From positions 61,697,741 through 61,761,740 of the forward strand of contig CM062289.1 of assembly GCA_031216915.1 (NCBI GenBank): a DNA stretch of 64,000 bases, written 5' to 3'. The notes beneath the pieces were generated by a model that made no database searches, was not told where the DNA came from, and saw nothing but the letters and a program-made list of their open reading frames with translations. How positions within the stretch are numbered: the first letter of the stretch is position 1; the number at the start of each line of letters is the position of its first letter. This document shows, in pieces, positions 54,930-64,000 of this stretch. The translations under genes and the position numbers were made by a program. This stretch comes from Pictodentalium vernedei. Its lineage: Eukaryota > Mollusca > Scaphopoda > Dentaliida > Dentaliidae.

Positions 54930-57470
54930 ACCCTTTACCAAATATAACGGTCAAAAGCTGCTGGTGCAATTCACAAGTATTGCCAATCCATGTTCATTAT
55001 TTTCTCGTTTTCTGTGTCAAAAAGATAGCTTATGACCCCTCATTGGAATGAGGTCATTCCAATGGTGTAAAAAGTCATGTTTTTGACACAAAAAATTAGT
55101 GAGTCAATAAGTTTGTGGGCAAAGGTAATCAGCTTTTCAGGTTAAGTCAAGGGTTAACAGCATAATTCAGACAAACATCTAAATACCAGTAAATAAAATA
55201 CTATATGGGCTTTCTGGCTGTGGGTTTGAATGGTGATTTGGAAGAGGGTTGGAAGATTGGAAGCCCCCTCTGCCCCTAGTACTATGATAAGGAACCATGG
55301 TTTAATTACATTTATTTATACATGTGTACACGTAGGGTAAAATTGGTTGTTATTTGGCATTTGCTGAAGGCTGTATTGTGCCACTGGAGGCTACACTTGC
55401 TCAAGGTGTGAATTTGCTTGCAATATATAGCCCTTACTGACAAAAACATATTTTTCAAAACAATAAAAAAGTACTGTAAGGTGTGAGGTTCCCCAATGCA
55501 TTTTTAAATGTGAAATAATCTCTCAAAATAATAATTAAATAAGGTTCGGAAGCCAAATTATGTATTTCCTTAATCAACCCAATCCTATCAAAGATACATT
55601 TTACCTCTTTCACGTGACAAAAGAGTCATTTCTGCATGAGAATTCAACGTTTGGCTTCCACTGAGTTAAAAACATGGGAAATTTGTTGTTTTAAAGAAAA
55701 CTGTCCAAACTGTGTCAAATGGTTTAAAAACTGCTGTTGCCTGCAATACATTGTTCTACTCTGTTACCTAAAGAGTAAATTGAGATGTAAGGAATTCATC
55801 TAGCTTTTCTTTGAAAACTAAGCTAATCCCAAAATAAAACTAAAATCTGCATCAGTATGCAATACTTTGCGGAAAAATTTGTCTCATTTAACCATACAGC
55901 AAGACAAAGAGTGGTGTTCCAACCCCACGAAACAATATGAATGTCAATTTTGATTCAAAAATTGAGTTTGCAGCTATATAATTCACCAATATCAATAGAC
56001 AGTACCATTTTATCCAAACAACTGATGTCAAATTTTCTTCTACATGTACATACTGATGTGGCAAAATATAGCCCTGAAGGTGTCCCCCTAGTCTGCCCCT
56101 TTTTATCAAAAACTAAAATTCATAAATTAATTGATATTGACGCAAAACAAACCTCTTGTGATATTAAATTTCCTATTTGTGATAGTTTTTAAATCAAATT
56201 CTGGCTTCTGAAGATATGTCACAATGCATTTGATCAATATTTTGCCACTCTTGTGAAAAAAGCCTCACGTTCTCAGTTAAGGGACCTAGAGTCATTGGTA
56301 TGGCGCTGACAAAACATTAAACACTGATTTTTTTCAACGGTGTGGCCAGCTGAGCACTGCTCCTATGGTATCTCATAGCACTGTTAAAATGCCTAAAACT
56401 ATCAAATATTGATTTTGTAGTGATGTGCGTGTCCCGCAAGTACATCTACCCACAAGGGTTCGTTTACAATCTTCGATTTAATCCCTACAGGCACCCATTC
56501 TGATAAAAAGAGTGAAATTAGGGAAAATACATGTATGCATAGTACCCAGTGAGGATCACTCAGATATTTGCTTCAGGAATATAGTGCTCTTTTAATGTTT
56601 AATATATTTGTGTATGTGTGTGTATGGGAGGGGGGGGGGGGGGGGCAATTGCCAGTTATTGAAAATGTAGAACTGTGCAAATGAAAAACAAACCAACACT
56701 TTGTATGATGGACAGACAGACATGCAATCACATATCTTGAAAGTGTCAGGCTACATGTACAGAGGAATGGTATGATGGACAGACAGACATGAAATGACAT
56801 ATTTTGAAAGTGACAGTCTACATGTACATAGGCATACTGACTGACATACAATGAAAAATATAGTGAGAAGAGCCAGGACAGGGTTGTCAAATAGGAAAAA
56901 AACTCAGTGGACCCTAAGGGCTGCAGGACTAAAGCAAATCATAGGAAACTGAGAGTGTATGCTGTTAACTTTCTCATCAGCTGAGGGGTTCAGTATGGGT
57001 GGTAGAGGGACAATTGTTATTGTAGTTTTGTGCTATAACATGGAGACAACACTAATATCAGACTACTACATTGGTATGTGCACAAAAGCCATTCATTTAC
57101 ATTTGCAACTTTGTTACTTTTCCCGATGTACCCCCCACCCCCTTTCCCCAAATTTATGTTCCAAAATACTCTGTGAATGAAGAAATTGGTTTTTAACATT
57201 TTTCTTTACTCACTCATTGTAATGGCCAAAACAGGCTTGCACCATTCGCCAAAACTGCCATTCAATGTTCATTATTTTTGCATCAAAAATATAGCTTATG
57301 ACCCCTCATTGGAATGAGCTAGTTCAGCTCATTCCAGTGGAAGGGGTGGGAGTCATAGCTATGTTTTTGACGCAAAAAATAAAAAGAAATTAGTTATTCA
57401 AAAGTGCTATCTTCTTTTCATGTAAGGTAAAGGGTTAACATCATAATATGGAGAAAGCTTCTATTAATCA
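54930..57470. repeat. segmental tandem duplication, unit B
   Basis: Opens with a MITE-like hairpin repeat (54,930-55,157; ends AACCCTT, centre CCTCATTGGAATGAGGTCAT). Then GGCTTTCTGGCTGTGGGTTT (55,207), TTTACCTCTTTCACGTGACA (55,600), and the A landmarks at 56,112, 56,203, 56,290, 56,655 and 56,940. No gene. Confidence 0.8.
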
Positions 57471-57722
57471 TTCACTCAATGTAATGGCCAAAACCGGCTA
57501 GCACCATTCACCCAAATTGCCATTCAACGTTAATTATTTTTGCATTTTGTGGCATCAAAAACATAGCTTATGACCCCCTCATTGGAATGAGCTTGTTGGC
57601 GGGGGGGGGGGGGGGGGGGGGCATAGCTATGTTTTTGACCCAAAAAATGAAAAGAAATTAGTTATTCAAAAGTGGTATCTTCTTTTCATGTACATGTAAG
57701 GTAAAGGGTTATCATAATATGG
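57205..57722. repeat. two tandem copies of a hairpin repeat
   Basis: Copies start at 57,205 and 57,465 (CACTCATTGTAATGGCCAAA or CACTCAATGTAATGGCCAAA). They share ATAGCTTATGACCCC, TCATTGGAATGAGCT, GCATAGCTATGTTTTTGAC or a close variant, and GTAAGGTAAAGGGTTA. The same family opens unit B at 54,930. Confidence 0.75.
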
Positions 57723-59847
57723 TTTGTTTGTTGGTGGTTGTTGGTGTTTAACGTCACATATTTATGCACCATGGCTAATCGTGACACAACATGGAGATGA
57801 AGTCAAGTTTAATCAATCATTGATCAACATGTTGCCCATTTTAGAGGACTTTCACCCCAAGCATTGGCGACTGGGTCTTATTTTACTAGTAAAGCGGAAC
57901 TGGTTTACCACAGTAAACAAGTGCTGCTAACTTCCCCTGTATTCCCACGGGGAATCATAATATGGAGAAAACTTCTATTATACCAGTGAATACAAGTGAA
58001 ATATGGGTTTTCTGGCTGAGTGTTTTGATGGTGATTTGGGAGAGGATTGGAATATAATTGGAAACCCCTCTATAACAAGTAATATGAGGGGAAACCATTG
58101 TTTAATTAAATGTGTTAATAGGTAAAATAGGTGGTTATATGTGTTTTGGGTATTTGCCGGAGGTTATAGTGTGCTACTCAGTTCTGGATGCCACACTTGC
58201 TCAAGATGCATTTAACTGCATTATTTTTGGCAATATATGGCCTTTATTGCTGATTGTGACAAAAATATAACTTTTCAAAAAATAAAACAGTATTATTGGG
58301 TCTGTGTTTCTTGAATGAACATTTAAATGTGAAATACGTGCAATATCCAAAAAATAATAATTAAATCAGTGTTGGAAGCCAAAATACATGTACATTTACA
58401 TGTATGTATTTCCTATAATCAACCCCAAACCTTCCAAAGGGTAACCTACAAAACTTTTACCTGACAATTCCCCCTCCCCACCACCACCACCCAATCATTT
58501 TTCACGCAATGCGCAAAAATGCCCCCCCCCCCCCCCCTCCATGTTTTTTTCAGGTGAACAGAAATTCCTCCCTCCATAATTTCTGGTGAACCAAAATCAC
58601 CCCCCCCCCCCCCACTAATTTGTTAGAAGTATATTTAAAGCCATACAAAAATGTCCAAAACTTTTTACCACTCGAGGCAGAGCACTTCCTTAAACTCCAA
58701 TAAAAAAATAAATATCTGTCCTGATAAATAGTTACTGAGGCATGTTTTCTTGTAAATGAGTGTTTATGGAATTTACAAATTAAATACATAAGTTTTTAAA
58801 TCCTCTTGGACTGCCTTTTAACCTTTTGGTGTAAAAGGCTGGGAGGGGGATTTTTGTACTGCTCTTAAAACTGCTCTTAAAATAATGTGGGAGATTGTGG
58901 TACTACCCTCAAAAACTGTAGGGGGGGGGGGGGGGTTACTTAGTGTGTACAAATGATTGGGAGGGATTTTAGCTTCATTCTAATCCTTCCAAAGTTACAT
59001 TTTACCTCTTTCATTTGATAAAAGAGTCATTTCTGCTTGAGAATTCACTGCTTTCTTTGAAAACTACCCCAATCCCAAAATAAAACTAAAATCTGCATCA
59101 GCAGACAATAGTTTGGGGAAAAATCTGTCTCATTCCACTCCACACAAAACAAAATGAATGTCAATTTTGTTTTAAAAACTGGTGTTGCAGCTATATAAAT
59201 CACCAATATCAGTAGACAGTGTCATTTTATCCTAACAAATGATGTCAAATTTTCTTCTACATGTACATATTGATGTGGTAAAATATAGCCCTGAATATGT
59301 CCCCTTGACACCCAGCATACCCACTTTCATCCAAAACTATGATATAATTCATAAATTAATTGATGTTGACACAAAACAAACTTCTTATGATATTAAATTT
59401 CTCATTTGTGATAGTTTTTAAATCACATTCTGGCTTCTGAAGATATTTCACAATGTGTTTGATGAATATTTTACAATTTTTGTAAAAAAGTTTTTCTTTA
59501 AAAAATCCCTCAGATTTCTTAATTAAGGCACGTAGATCATTGGTATGTCTCTGACAAAACATTACACATTGATTGTTTTCCAACACCATGACAGTGCAGC
59601 TCATGTGGTATCTCATAGCACCACAAAAATGCCTAAAACCATCAAATATTGCTTCTGTAGTGTGGTGCTTATGCTGCAAATACCCATAAAGGCACTTTCA
59701 CAACCTTGGATTTAATCCCAACAGACACTCATGACACATTTTGATAAAAAGAGTAAAATTAAGAAAAATACAATGTACATGTATGTTTTCCAGAGAGGAT
59801 GAATCAGATATTCAAAAAGATAGTGCTCTTTAATGTTTCATATATTT

Positions 59848-59880
<33 letters not shown>

Positions 59881-59990
59881 GTGGAGGGGGTACAGTGTGA
59901 AAAATAGTCAGAAGCCAGTTACTGAAAATGTACATGTACAACCGGGTAAATGAAAAGCAAAGACTCGCGGTCTGTGGTGGATGGTTCTTG
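57471..59990. repeat. segmental tandem duplication, unit C
   Basis: Landmarks: GGTTTTCTGGCTGAGTGTTT (57,998), TTTACCTCTTTCATTTGATA (59,003), TAATTCATAAATTAATTGAT (59,344), CATTCTGGCTTCTGAAGATA (59,433), ATCATTGGTATGTCTCTGAC (59,534), TACTGAAAATGTACATGT (59,920). It contains a 231-bp insertion (57,723-57,953) and several poly-C or poly-G tracts (58,521; 58,600; 58,921), plus a GT microsatellite (59,849-59,880). Confidence 0.8.
57723..57953 (-). mobile_element. SINE-tailed insertion with a different body, 231 bp
   Basis: Flanked by a perfect 12-nt duplication ATCATAATATGG (57,711-57,722 and 57,954-57,965). Minus-strand 3' end: GTGTCACGATTAGCCATGGT, GCATAAATATGTGACGTTAA and ACACCAACAACCACC. The tail is that of the SINE family, but the 170-nt body ahead of it (starting TTCCCCGTGGGAATACAGGG) is unrelated and shows no tRNA A/B boxes that I can see. 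It is possibly a different SINE or a chimera. Confidence 0.75.
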
Positions 59991-60004
59991 CACAACTTGC
60001 ACCC

Positions 60005-60165
60005 TGGATGATTCATACCACAATTAGGGGGTATGAATTGTCTTGACTATAAGGTACAAATTGTCTAGACAAAAGGTACGAATTGTCCCAGTAAAAGTTA
60101 TGAATTGTCTCATTTTTGGTACAAGTTGTCTCAAGTAAGTGTACTAAACTGTCTCATGTATTTAC
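60005..60165. repeat. GGTACGAATTGTC repeat cluster, left
   Basis: Six or seven variants of GGTACGAATTGTCC spaced 20-27 nt apart. The same motif forms a second cluster at 61,110-61,290. Confidence 0.7.
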
Positions 60166-60172
60166 CAAGCCA

Positions 60173-60231
60173 CGGTCACGATTAGCCATTGTGCATAAGT
60201 ATGTGACCTTAAACACCAATAAATAAATAAA
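60173..60231 (+). mobile_element. tail-only SINE insertion, 59 nt
   Basis: CGGTCACGATTAGCCATTGT to AATAAATAAATAA, with a perfect 12-nt duplication TTTACCAAGCCA (60,161-60,172 and 60,232-60,243). It starts at the same SINE position as the 62-nt copy at 23,223. Confidence 0.88.
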
Positions 60232-60496
60232 TTTACCAAGCCAGAAAATAAGCAGCCTGTCATCTGCAAAATGAGGTCCCCAGAGGGTGAATTTAATTAT
60301 GGTACCCTGCACAGCAGGGTAGCATCACTAAATTTACCCTCTGTGAACCTCAGTATGAATCATGGTCTCAAAACTAAACAGAAAGAGGTGCCCAGAGGAT
60401 AAATTGGCCCACTGTATGGGATAGCATCATCAAATTCACCCTCTGTGAACCTCATTCTGTGAATGTCAGACTGCTTATTTTCAGGCCTGGTATTAA
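60232..60496. repeat. foldback repeat with AAAATAAGCAG ends
   Basis: Left ACCAAGCCAGAAAATAAGCA and, reversed from the right end, ACCAGGCCTGAAAATAAGCA, then GTC(T)GTCA...AAATGAGG and CCAGAGGGTGAATTT on both arms; the middle has GGTACCCTGCACAGCAGGGTA. An inverted-repeat element of about 260 bp; no coding. Confidence 0.7.
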
Positions 60497-61080
60497 CTAT
60501 TTAAATGTTTTTGACTCATGTTCTGGCTGAGTGAAATGAAAATGAAAAGTCGACGGAGTGATAGTAATACAAACAAAAACATATGCATGAAACAACCAAT
60601 CAAAACATGATTTATGCATAGAAATGAAACTTCAATGGGTGAGCCATCGCTTAACAGCATAAGTGAAAAAGCGATCTCTAGTATTATCAACTTTGGGTCT
60701 GTACGTGGTAAAAGAAAATTTATAGTAGATAGTAATGGATGTAGTTTTACAGTTAAAACACTATTTTTTTAATGAAGCCACAATAATTATTTAAATTGGT
60801 GAAGATCTAACAATAAATAATTTTATGACGTCCCAAATAATGAGTTGAAGAGCGTGTCGCCTTAATAATTTAATTAATTTAATTCTGAGCTCCCTCAATA
60901 GAGCATTTTCTTTTTGCCGTCGTGACGATGAATCTTTTAAGTGTCTACTTGCTTTTTACTTTAAGTAATGGAATTTGATATTCTATGTCTTTTTAAAATA
61001 ATAGAAATGACATCGCCTTTTTTATCCTTTCTCCAAGTTCATATACCTCTCCCAACCCCATCTCCATGTATATTTTTTCA
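60497..61080. other. AT-rich spacer
   Basis: No repeat or gene recognised; short AT-rich stretches and TTAATTTAATTTAATT near 60,865. Confidence 0.3.
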
Positions 61081-61109
61081 GAGGGGGGGGGGGGGGGGGG
61101 GGGGTAATT

Positions 61110-61290
61110 AAACGGGGTATGAATTTGCAGAAGCGGAGACAAATTGTCCAGAGTGGGTACGAACTGTCAGATACTGCCCAGAGGAGGGGTACAAATTGTC
61201 CTGGGAAAAGGCACGAATTGTCCAGGCATCGGGGGTACGAATTGTCCAGCAAAGGTACCAATTGCCAGAGGTACGAATCGTCCAGTCTAT
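61110..61290. repeat. GGTACGAATTGTCC repeat cluster, right
   Basis: About eight variants (GGTACGAACTGTC, GGTACAAATTGTCC, GCACGAATTGTCC, GGTACGAATTGTCC, GGTACCAATTGCC, GGTACGAATCGTCC), each followed by AG- or G-rich linkers. A poly-G tract (61,083-61,104) precedes it. Confidence 0.75.
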
Positions 61291-61735
61291 AAGTTTTCCA
61301 ACTCACTGATGGATGGATGGACAGACATTTTGTAATAAATTAAATTTCAGTTTCCTTTTGAATGCTAAAACAAACTAGAATTAGTAGGAATGAAATATTT
61401 TCTCTGGAATCAGTGTGCAAATGTTATTTAGAGGTCGGTTCTGGGGAGGCTGGTATTTAGGCATTTTAAGGGGTCGTCCAACCTAACTTTGGTCAATTTT
61501 TTGACATTTTTCCCAATGCCTCAGAAACAGATAAGAGAAGTAAGGAAAGGCAAATTATATATCAAAATAATGAGTAAAGTGCATAGAAAAGGTACATATA
61601 ATTTTTTTCAGGAAAAAAAGTGAATTTTATGATTTTGAAGAAGATTAATTTGCAAATGGCATAAGTAACGAACCGGTAAAACCACAAAATAATCGGTAAT
61701 TCGAAAGCCTTGTCCTCAATATAATGATAACATAC

Positions 61736-61837
61736 TACAGACTCGGAGAAAGCATTTTTGGACACACACTCTGGTGGGTTTTGACGTTTGAATGTAATAA
61801 CATCAACACAAATTTTTGATGTTCCGGATGTGGCCAT
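61736..61837 (-). CDS. candidate first coding exon of a host gene (divergent partner), 34 codons
   Basis: Reads MATSGTSKICVDVITFKRQN and ends with ...KNAFSESV, directly followed by GTATGT, a strong splice donor, in phase 0. Beyond the donor the frame turns hydrophobic and AT-rich, as an intron would. The ATG context is GTTGAAACATGG. I do not recognise the family. It faces away from the gene at 62,305 with 467 bp between the two ATGs. No downstream exon was identified to the left, so this stays a proposal. Confidence 0.4.
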
Positions 61838-62304
61838 GTTTCAACGATGTAGATCCGGTCATGTGATTACGATGTGGTTCTTGCAGAAATACTCAATTTG
61901 GGCAATCGTAAGAATGCAAGGACGTGATCACGCCCTTTATTTGTTCGAGACAATGTATGAGCGGATTTGCAAACAGGTGACAGCAAGTACTTGAGCTGTT
62001 AATTTCATAACTGCAAAATATGGTTCGAAATTCCCTCTCGTGTTTACAGGCCGTCTGAACTTTTTTGTTGACAAAAAATCTGAATTATTGCGCACTAGAA
62101 AGACAACATGAACCACTTGTAAAAAAAAATAACCGAGTGTATAAAATCGGGACGATACACATAAAATAAGGCAATATTCATAACAAAGTAAGCAGAATGC
62201 TTCAGAAATCACTTTTTCACGAAGTGTATTCCAAGTGACCTGGAACTATATTGAGCGTGTTAATTTCCCCCTGTCGCTGCGAAGTTATTTACTTCCTAGT
62301 AACC
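61838..62304. promoter_or_regulatory. putative bidirectional promoter
   Basis: 467 bp between two divergent ATG codons, less AT-biased than its flanks and free of the window's repeats. It contains GTCATGTGAT and CATGTGATTACG-like elements and a GTGATCACG palindrome near 61,924, but no TATA box at an obvious place. The role is inferred from position. Confidence 0.35.
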
Positions 62305-64000
62305 ATGGAATTTGAAGGCGGGTATGTTTGATGTCTGCAAAGGACCGATTGAAGATGGGTTGAAAATGATACATTCGTGCTTTTAAATAAGGTGCGCTTG
62401 GACGATGCTGAGAATTTAGTTTTTTCTTGCAACCAACCATAGTAATACAAGCGTCGATCAGTGTCTTTTATGATCGTTTTACACTGACAAATGTGACAAA
62501 TCTCCTTCACCGGAAACCATCCCCCAATTTACATATCACAATAAACATAACCGCTGTCACGGAGTGTCAGCGTGTCCGTGTGGTCAAAACCGAAACGAAT
62601 TATCGAATGCACGGTCAAAATTAGCTGCAATTGGCTTTTAAATAAATGAAATACACGAAATATTCGCAATTTCTTCATTATTCATGCCGAGTTACTTTTT
62701 AATCAAACCACATGCGTTCAGTTTCGTTTGTCGGCATCAAACTGATATTGTTTGTGGTAATTAAATAGTACGAGAAGGCGAAGGAAGCCAAATATTTTCC
62801 ATCATCTATTATTTAATTCAAATTGATAATTTCTTTTATTTTACTGAAATTATGAACTGATAAGGTGGGTGTGTTGCGATTATTATGCCCCAGACCTGGA
62901 AGTTGGAAATCAAAGGTGCATCTAGGGCCATGCAGTGGTGACCCCTGTCCTCTTAATCTTAGTCTTACCCATTCATCATTACATGTACCAACATTCCCCC
63001 TTGTATCTCAACCATTGCTACTCCAATTTGAAGGATATTTGGTTTTGTGATCGAGCATCATGGAGAAACAATGCCTGTGTAGCTGCTGTAGCATGTGTTT
63101 CTTCCCACATTTTTCAGAGTTGTGGTACTTTTTCACTCTTTTGAGTTAGAAAATTTTGTTTATAACTAGTTGATTTGTTACAATTTGTTGCAAAGTGCCT
63201 GCTAATACCCTCAATTGTATTGCTACAGAATTTTCTTGTGAAGATTTTGTTCCTATTACTTATCAAGCAACAACCTAATGAATATTCTGTATAAAGCCAC
63301 CAATCTGATGTTTGACACTTTTATCGGAGCTGTTTTGAAGGCTTATGGAACTCAAAATGTTGATTATGGCAGGACTTTTCTATTCACCCATTAATCGATA
63401 AATTAAGTGTTATAGTTGGAAGTAAGAAGCATGAAAGGTCCAGAACTAAAACTCTAAAAAGAATGTTTTGCAATGTAACATGATTTTTGCAGATACACTT
63501 ATTTGGAGGTTTACCTGTCTGATAGTGTTTGGAACATGTGTGGCCAGGATCTTCAAAAAGAAAAAAAGAGTTAAACTTTGAGAAAAAAGGCATATGCCTT
63601 GAGTGCCGAAGGTAGAGTCATACAAGGAAGAGAGCCCCCCCCCCCCCCCCCCCCCCCCCCTCTGGCAAATTGTTTGTGTCAAATGGAGCTCACTTGTCAT
63701 CTTTTGGGGATTGCTTTGTGTACTGCGTTCTTGAAAAAAATATGTGAGACCCTCTGGATGTGACTTTCTGATCTCAATATGTCAATAAGCCTCCTTGGGG
63801 AAAGTACATGCAATAATGGTTATGTAAGGTTGATTTGATGTGTTTTGAATAACAATGTACTTTTAAGTACATTAGATGGTTTATTGCAGTGACAGGTTAC
63901 AGTTACCCTTATTTCTTCTCCAACAGATATCATGAGAGTATTGGTGTCCAAGAGTTAAACAAAGCTAATATACTTATTGATAAACCAGACAAATTTAACA
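62305..64000 (+). CDS. 5' end of a host gene: exons 1 and 2 (partial, runs off the window)
   Basis: Exon 1 (62,305-62,321) has a strong start context AACCATGG and encodes MEFEG plus two bases, followed by donor GTATGT. The intron (62,322-63,926) ends with a pyrimidine tract and TTCTTCTCCAACAG. Exon 2 (63,927-end) completes the split codon (GG+A, Gly) and stays open to the window end as YHESIGVQELNKANILID then KPDKFN; the other two frames of exon 2 stop within 40 nt. The donor, acceptor and phase agree. I do not recognise the protein; its start is hydrophilic with no signal peptide. The intron holds a poly-C tract (63,637-63,660) and no known repeat. Confidence 0.55.

Noticed and set aside
61788-61994. 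Plus-strand ORF MFQRCRSGHVITMWFLQK as host exon
   Set aside because: It overlaps the better candidate exon on the minus strand and the putative promoter; its end offers only a weak GTGACA donor.

Overview
The window looks like repeat-dominated nuclear DNA of a marine invertebrate, most likely a mollusc. Four things suggest this: a Polinton/Maverick, a DIRS-type element and two non-LTR retrotransposons lie close together; tRNA-derived SINEs end in an AATAAATAAAT tail; one dispersed repeat (about 51.03-51.90 kb) begins with an AAGAGGTCCCAAGGGGCC motif that I recall from bivalve and gastropod sequence; and coding exons, where visible, have GT/AG introns. The phylum is an inference. Nearly all the sequence can be assigned to mobile or tandem repeats. 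The only convincing host genes are two first exons in a head-to-head pair at the right edge.

Layout. 0.2-11.1 kb is a fossil Polinton carrying genes for a packaging ATPase, small virion-type proteins, a chromodomain integrase, minor and major capsid proteins, an adenain-like protease and, as cargo, a BIR-RING (IAP-like) protein; a remnant of the protein-primed polymerase lies on the other strand. A MULE DNA transposon derivative is inserted in the capsid gene and a SINE in the IAP gene. 11.2-28.1 kb is a field of a dispersed repeat (called R1 here, with AAAGTGGTT hairpins) holding a DIRS-like element (about 11.75-17.77 kb), a 54-bp satellite, a giant 4.4-kb foldback element with about 2-kb arms (18,687-23,112) and a 3.5-kb array of units carrying NRF1-like palindromes (23.66-27.22 kb). 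28.6-34.2 kb is an almost full-length I-like LINE with overlapping ORF1 and ORF2. 39.1-42.7 kb is a second LINE (minus strand), with a separate ORF1 of matching type at 46.8-47.9 kb. 43.5-46.9 kb is an old tandem array split by a hAT-type MITE with a perfect 44-bp hairpin. 49.2-50.3 kb is a decayed relative of one foldback arm, 50.5-51.0 kb a tandem repeat of estrogen-response-element-like palindromes, and 53.0-60.0 kb a threefold tandem segmental duplication of about 3 kb. 61.7-64.0 kb holds the divergent host gene pair.

The main points of interest are the foldback element whose ends both carry a dense cassette of vertebrate-like promoter motifs (CRE, E-box, X-box, NRF1, YY1), a tail-only SINE unit of about 60 nt inserted twice with the same 5' breakpoint and perfect target duplications, three MITEs that share a central palindrome, two of them with the same ends and the third with unrelated ends, and the IAP-like cargo of the Polinton. 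No tRNA, rRNA or CRISPR was found. All assignments come from reading the sequence and from recall of protein families; no search was run.
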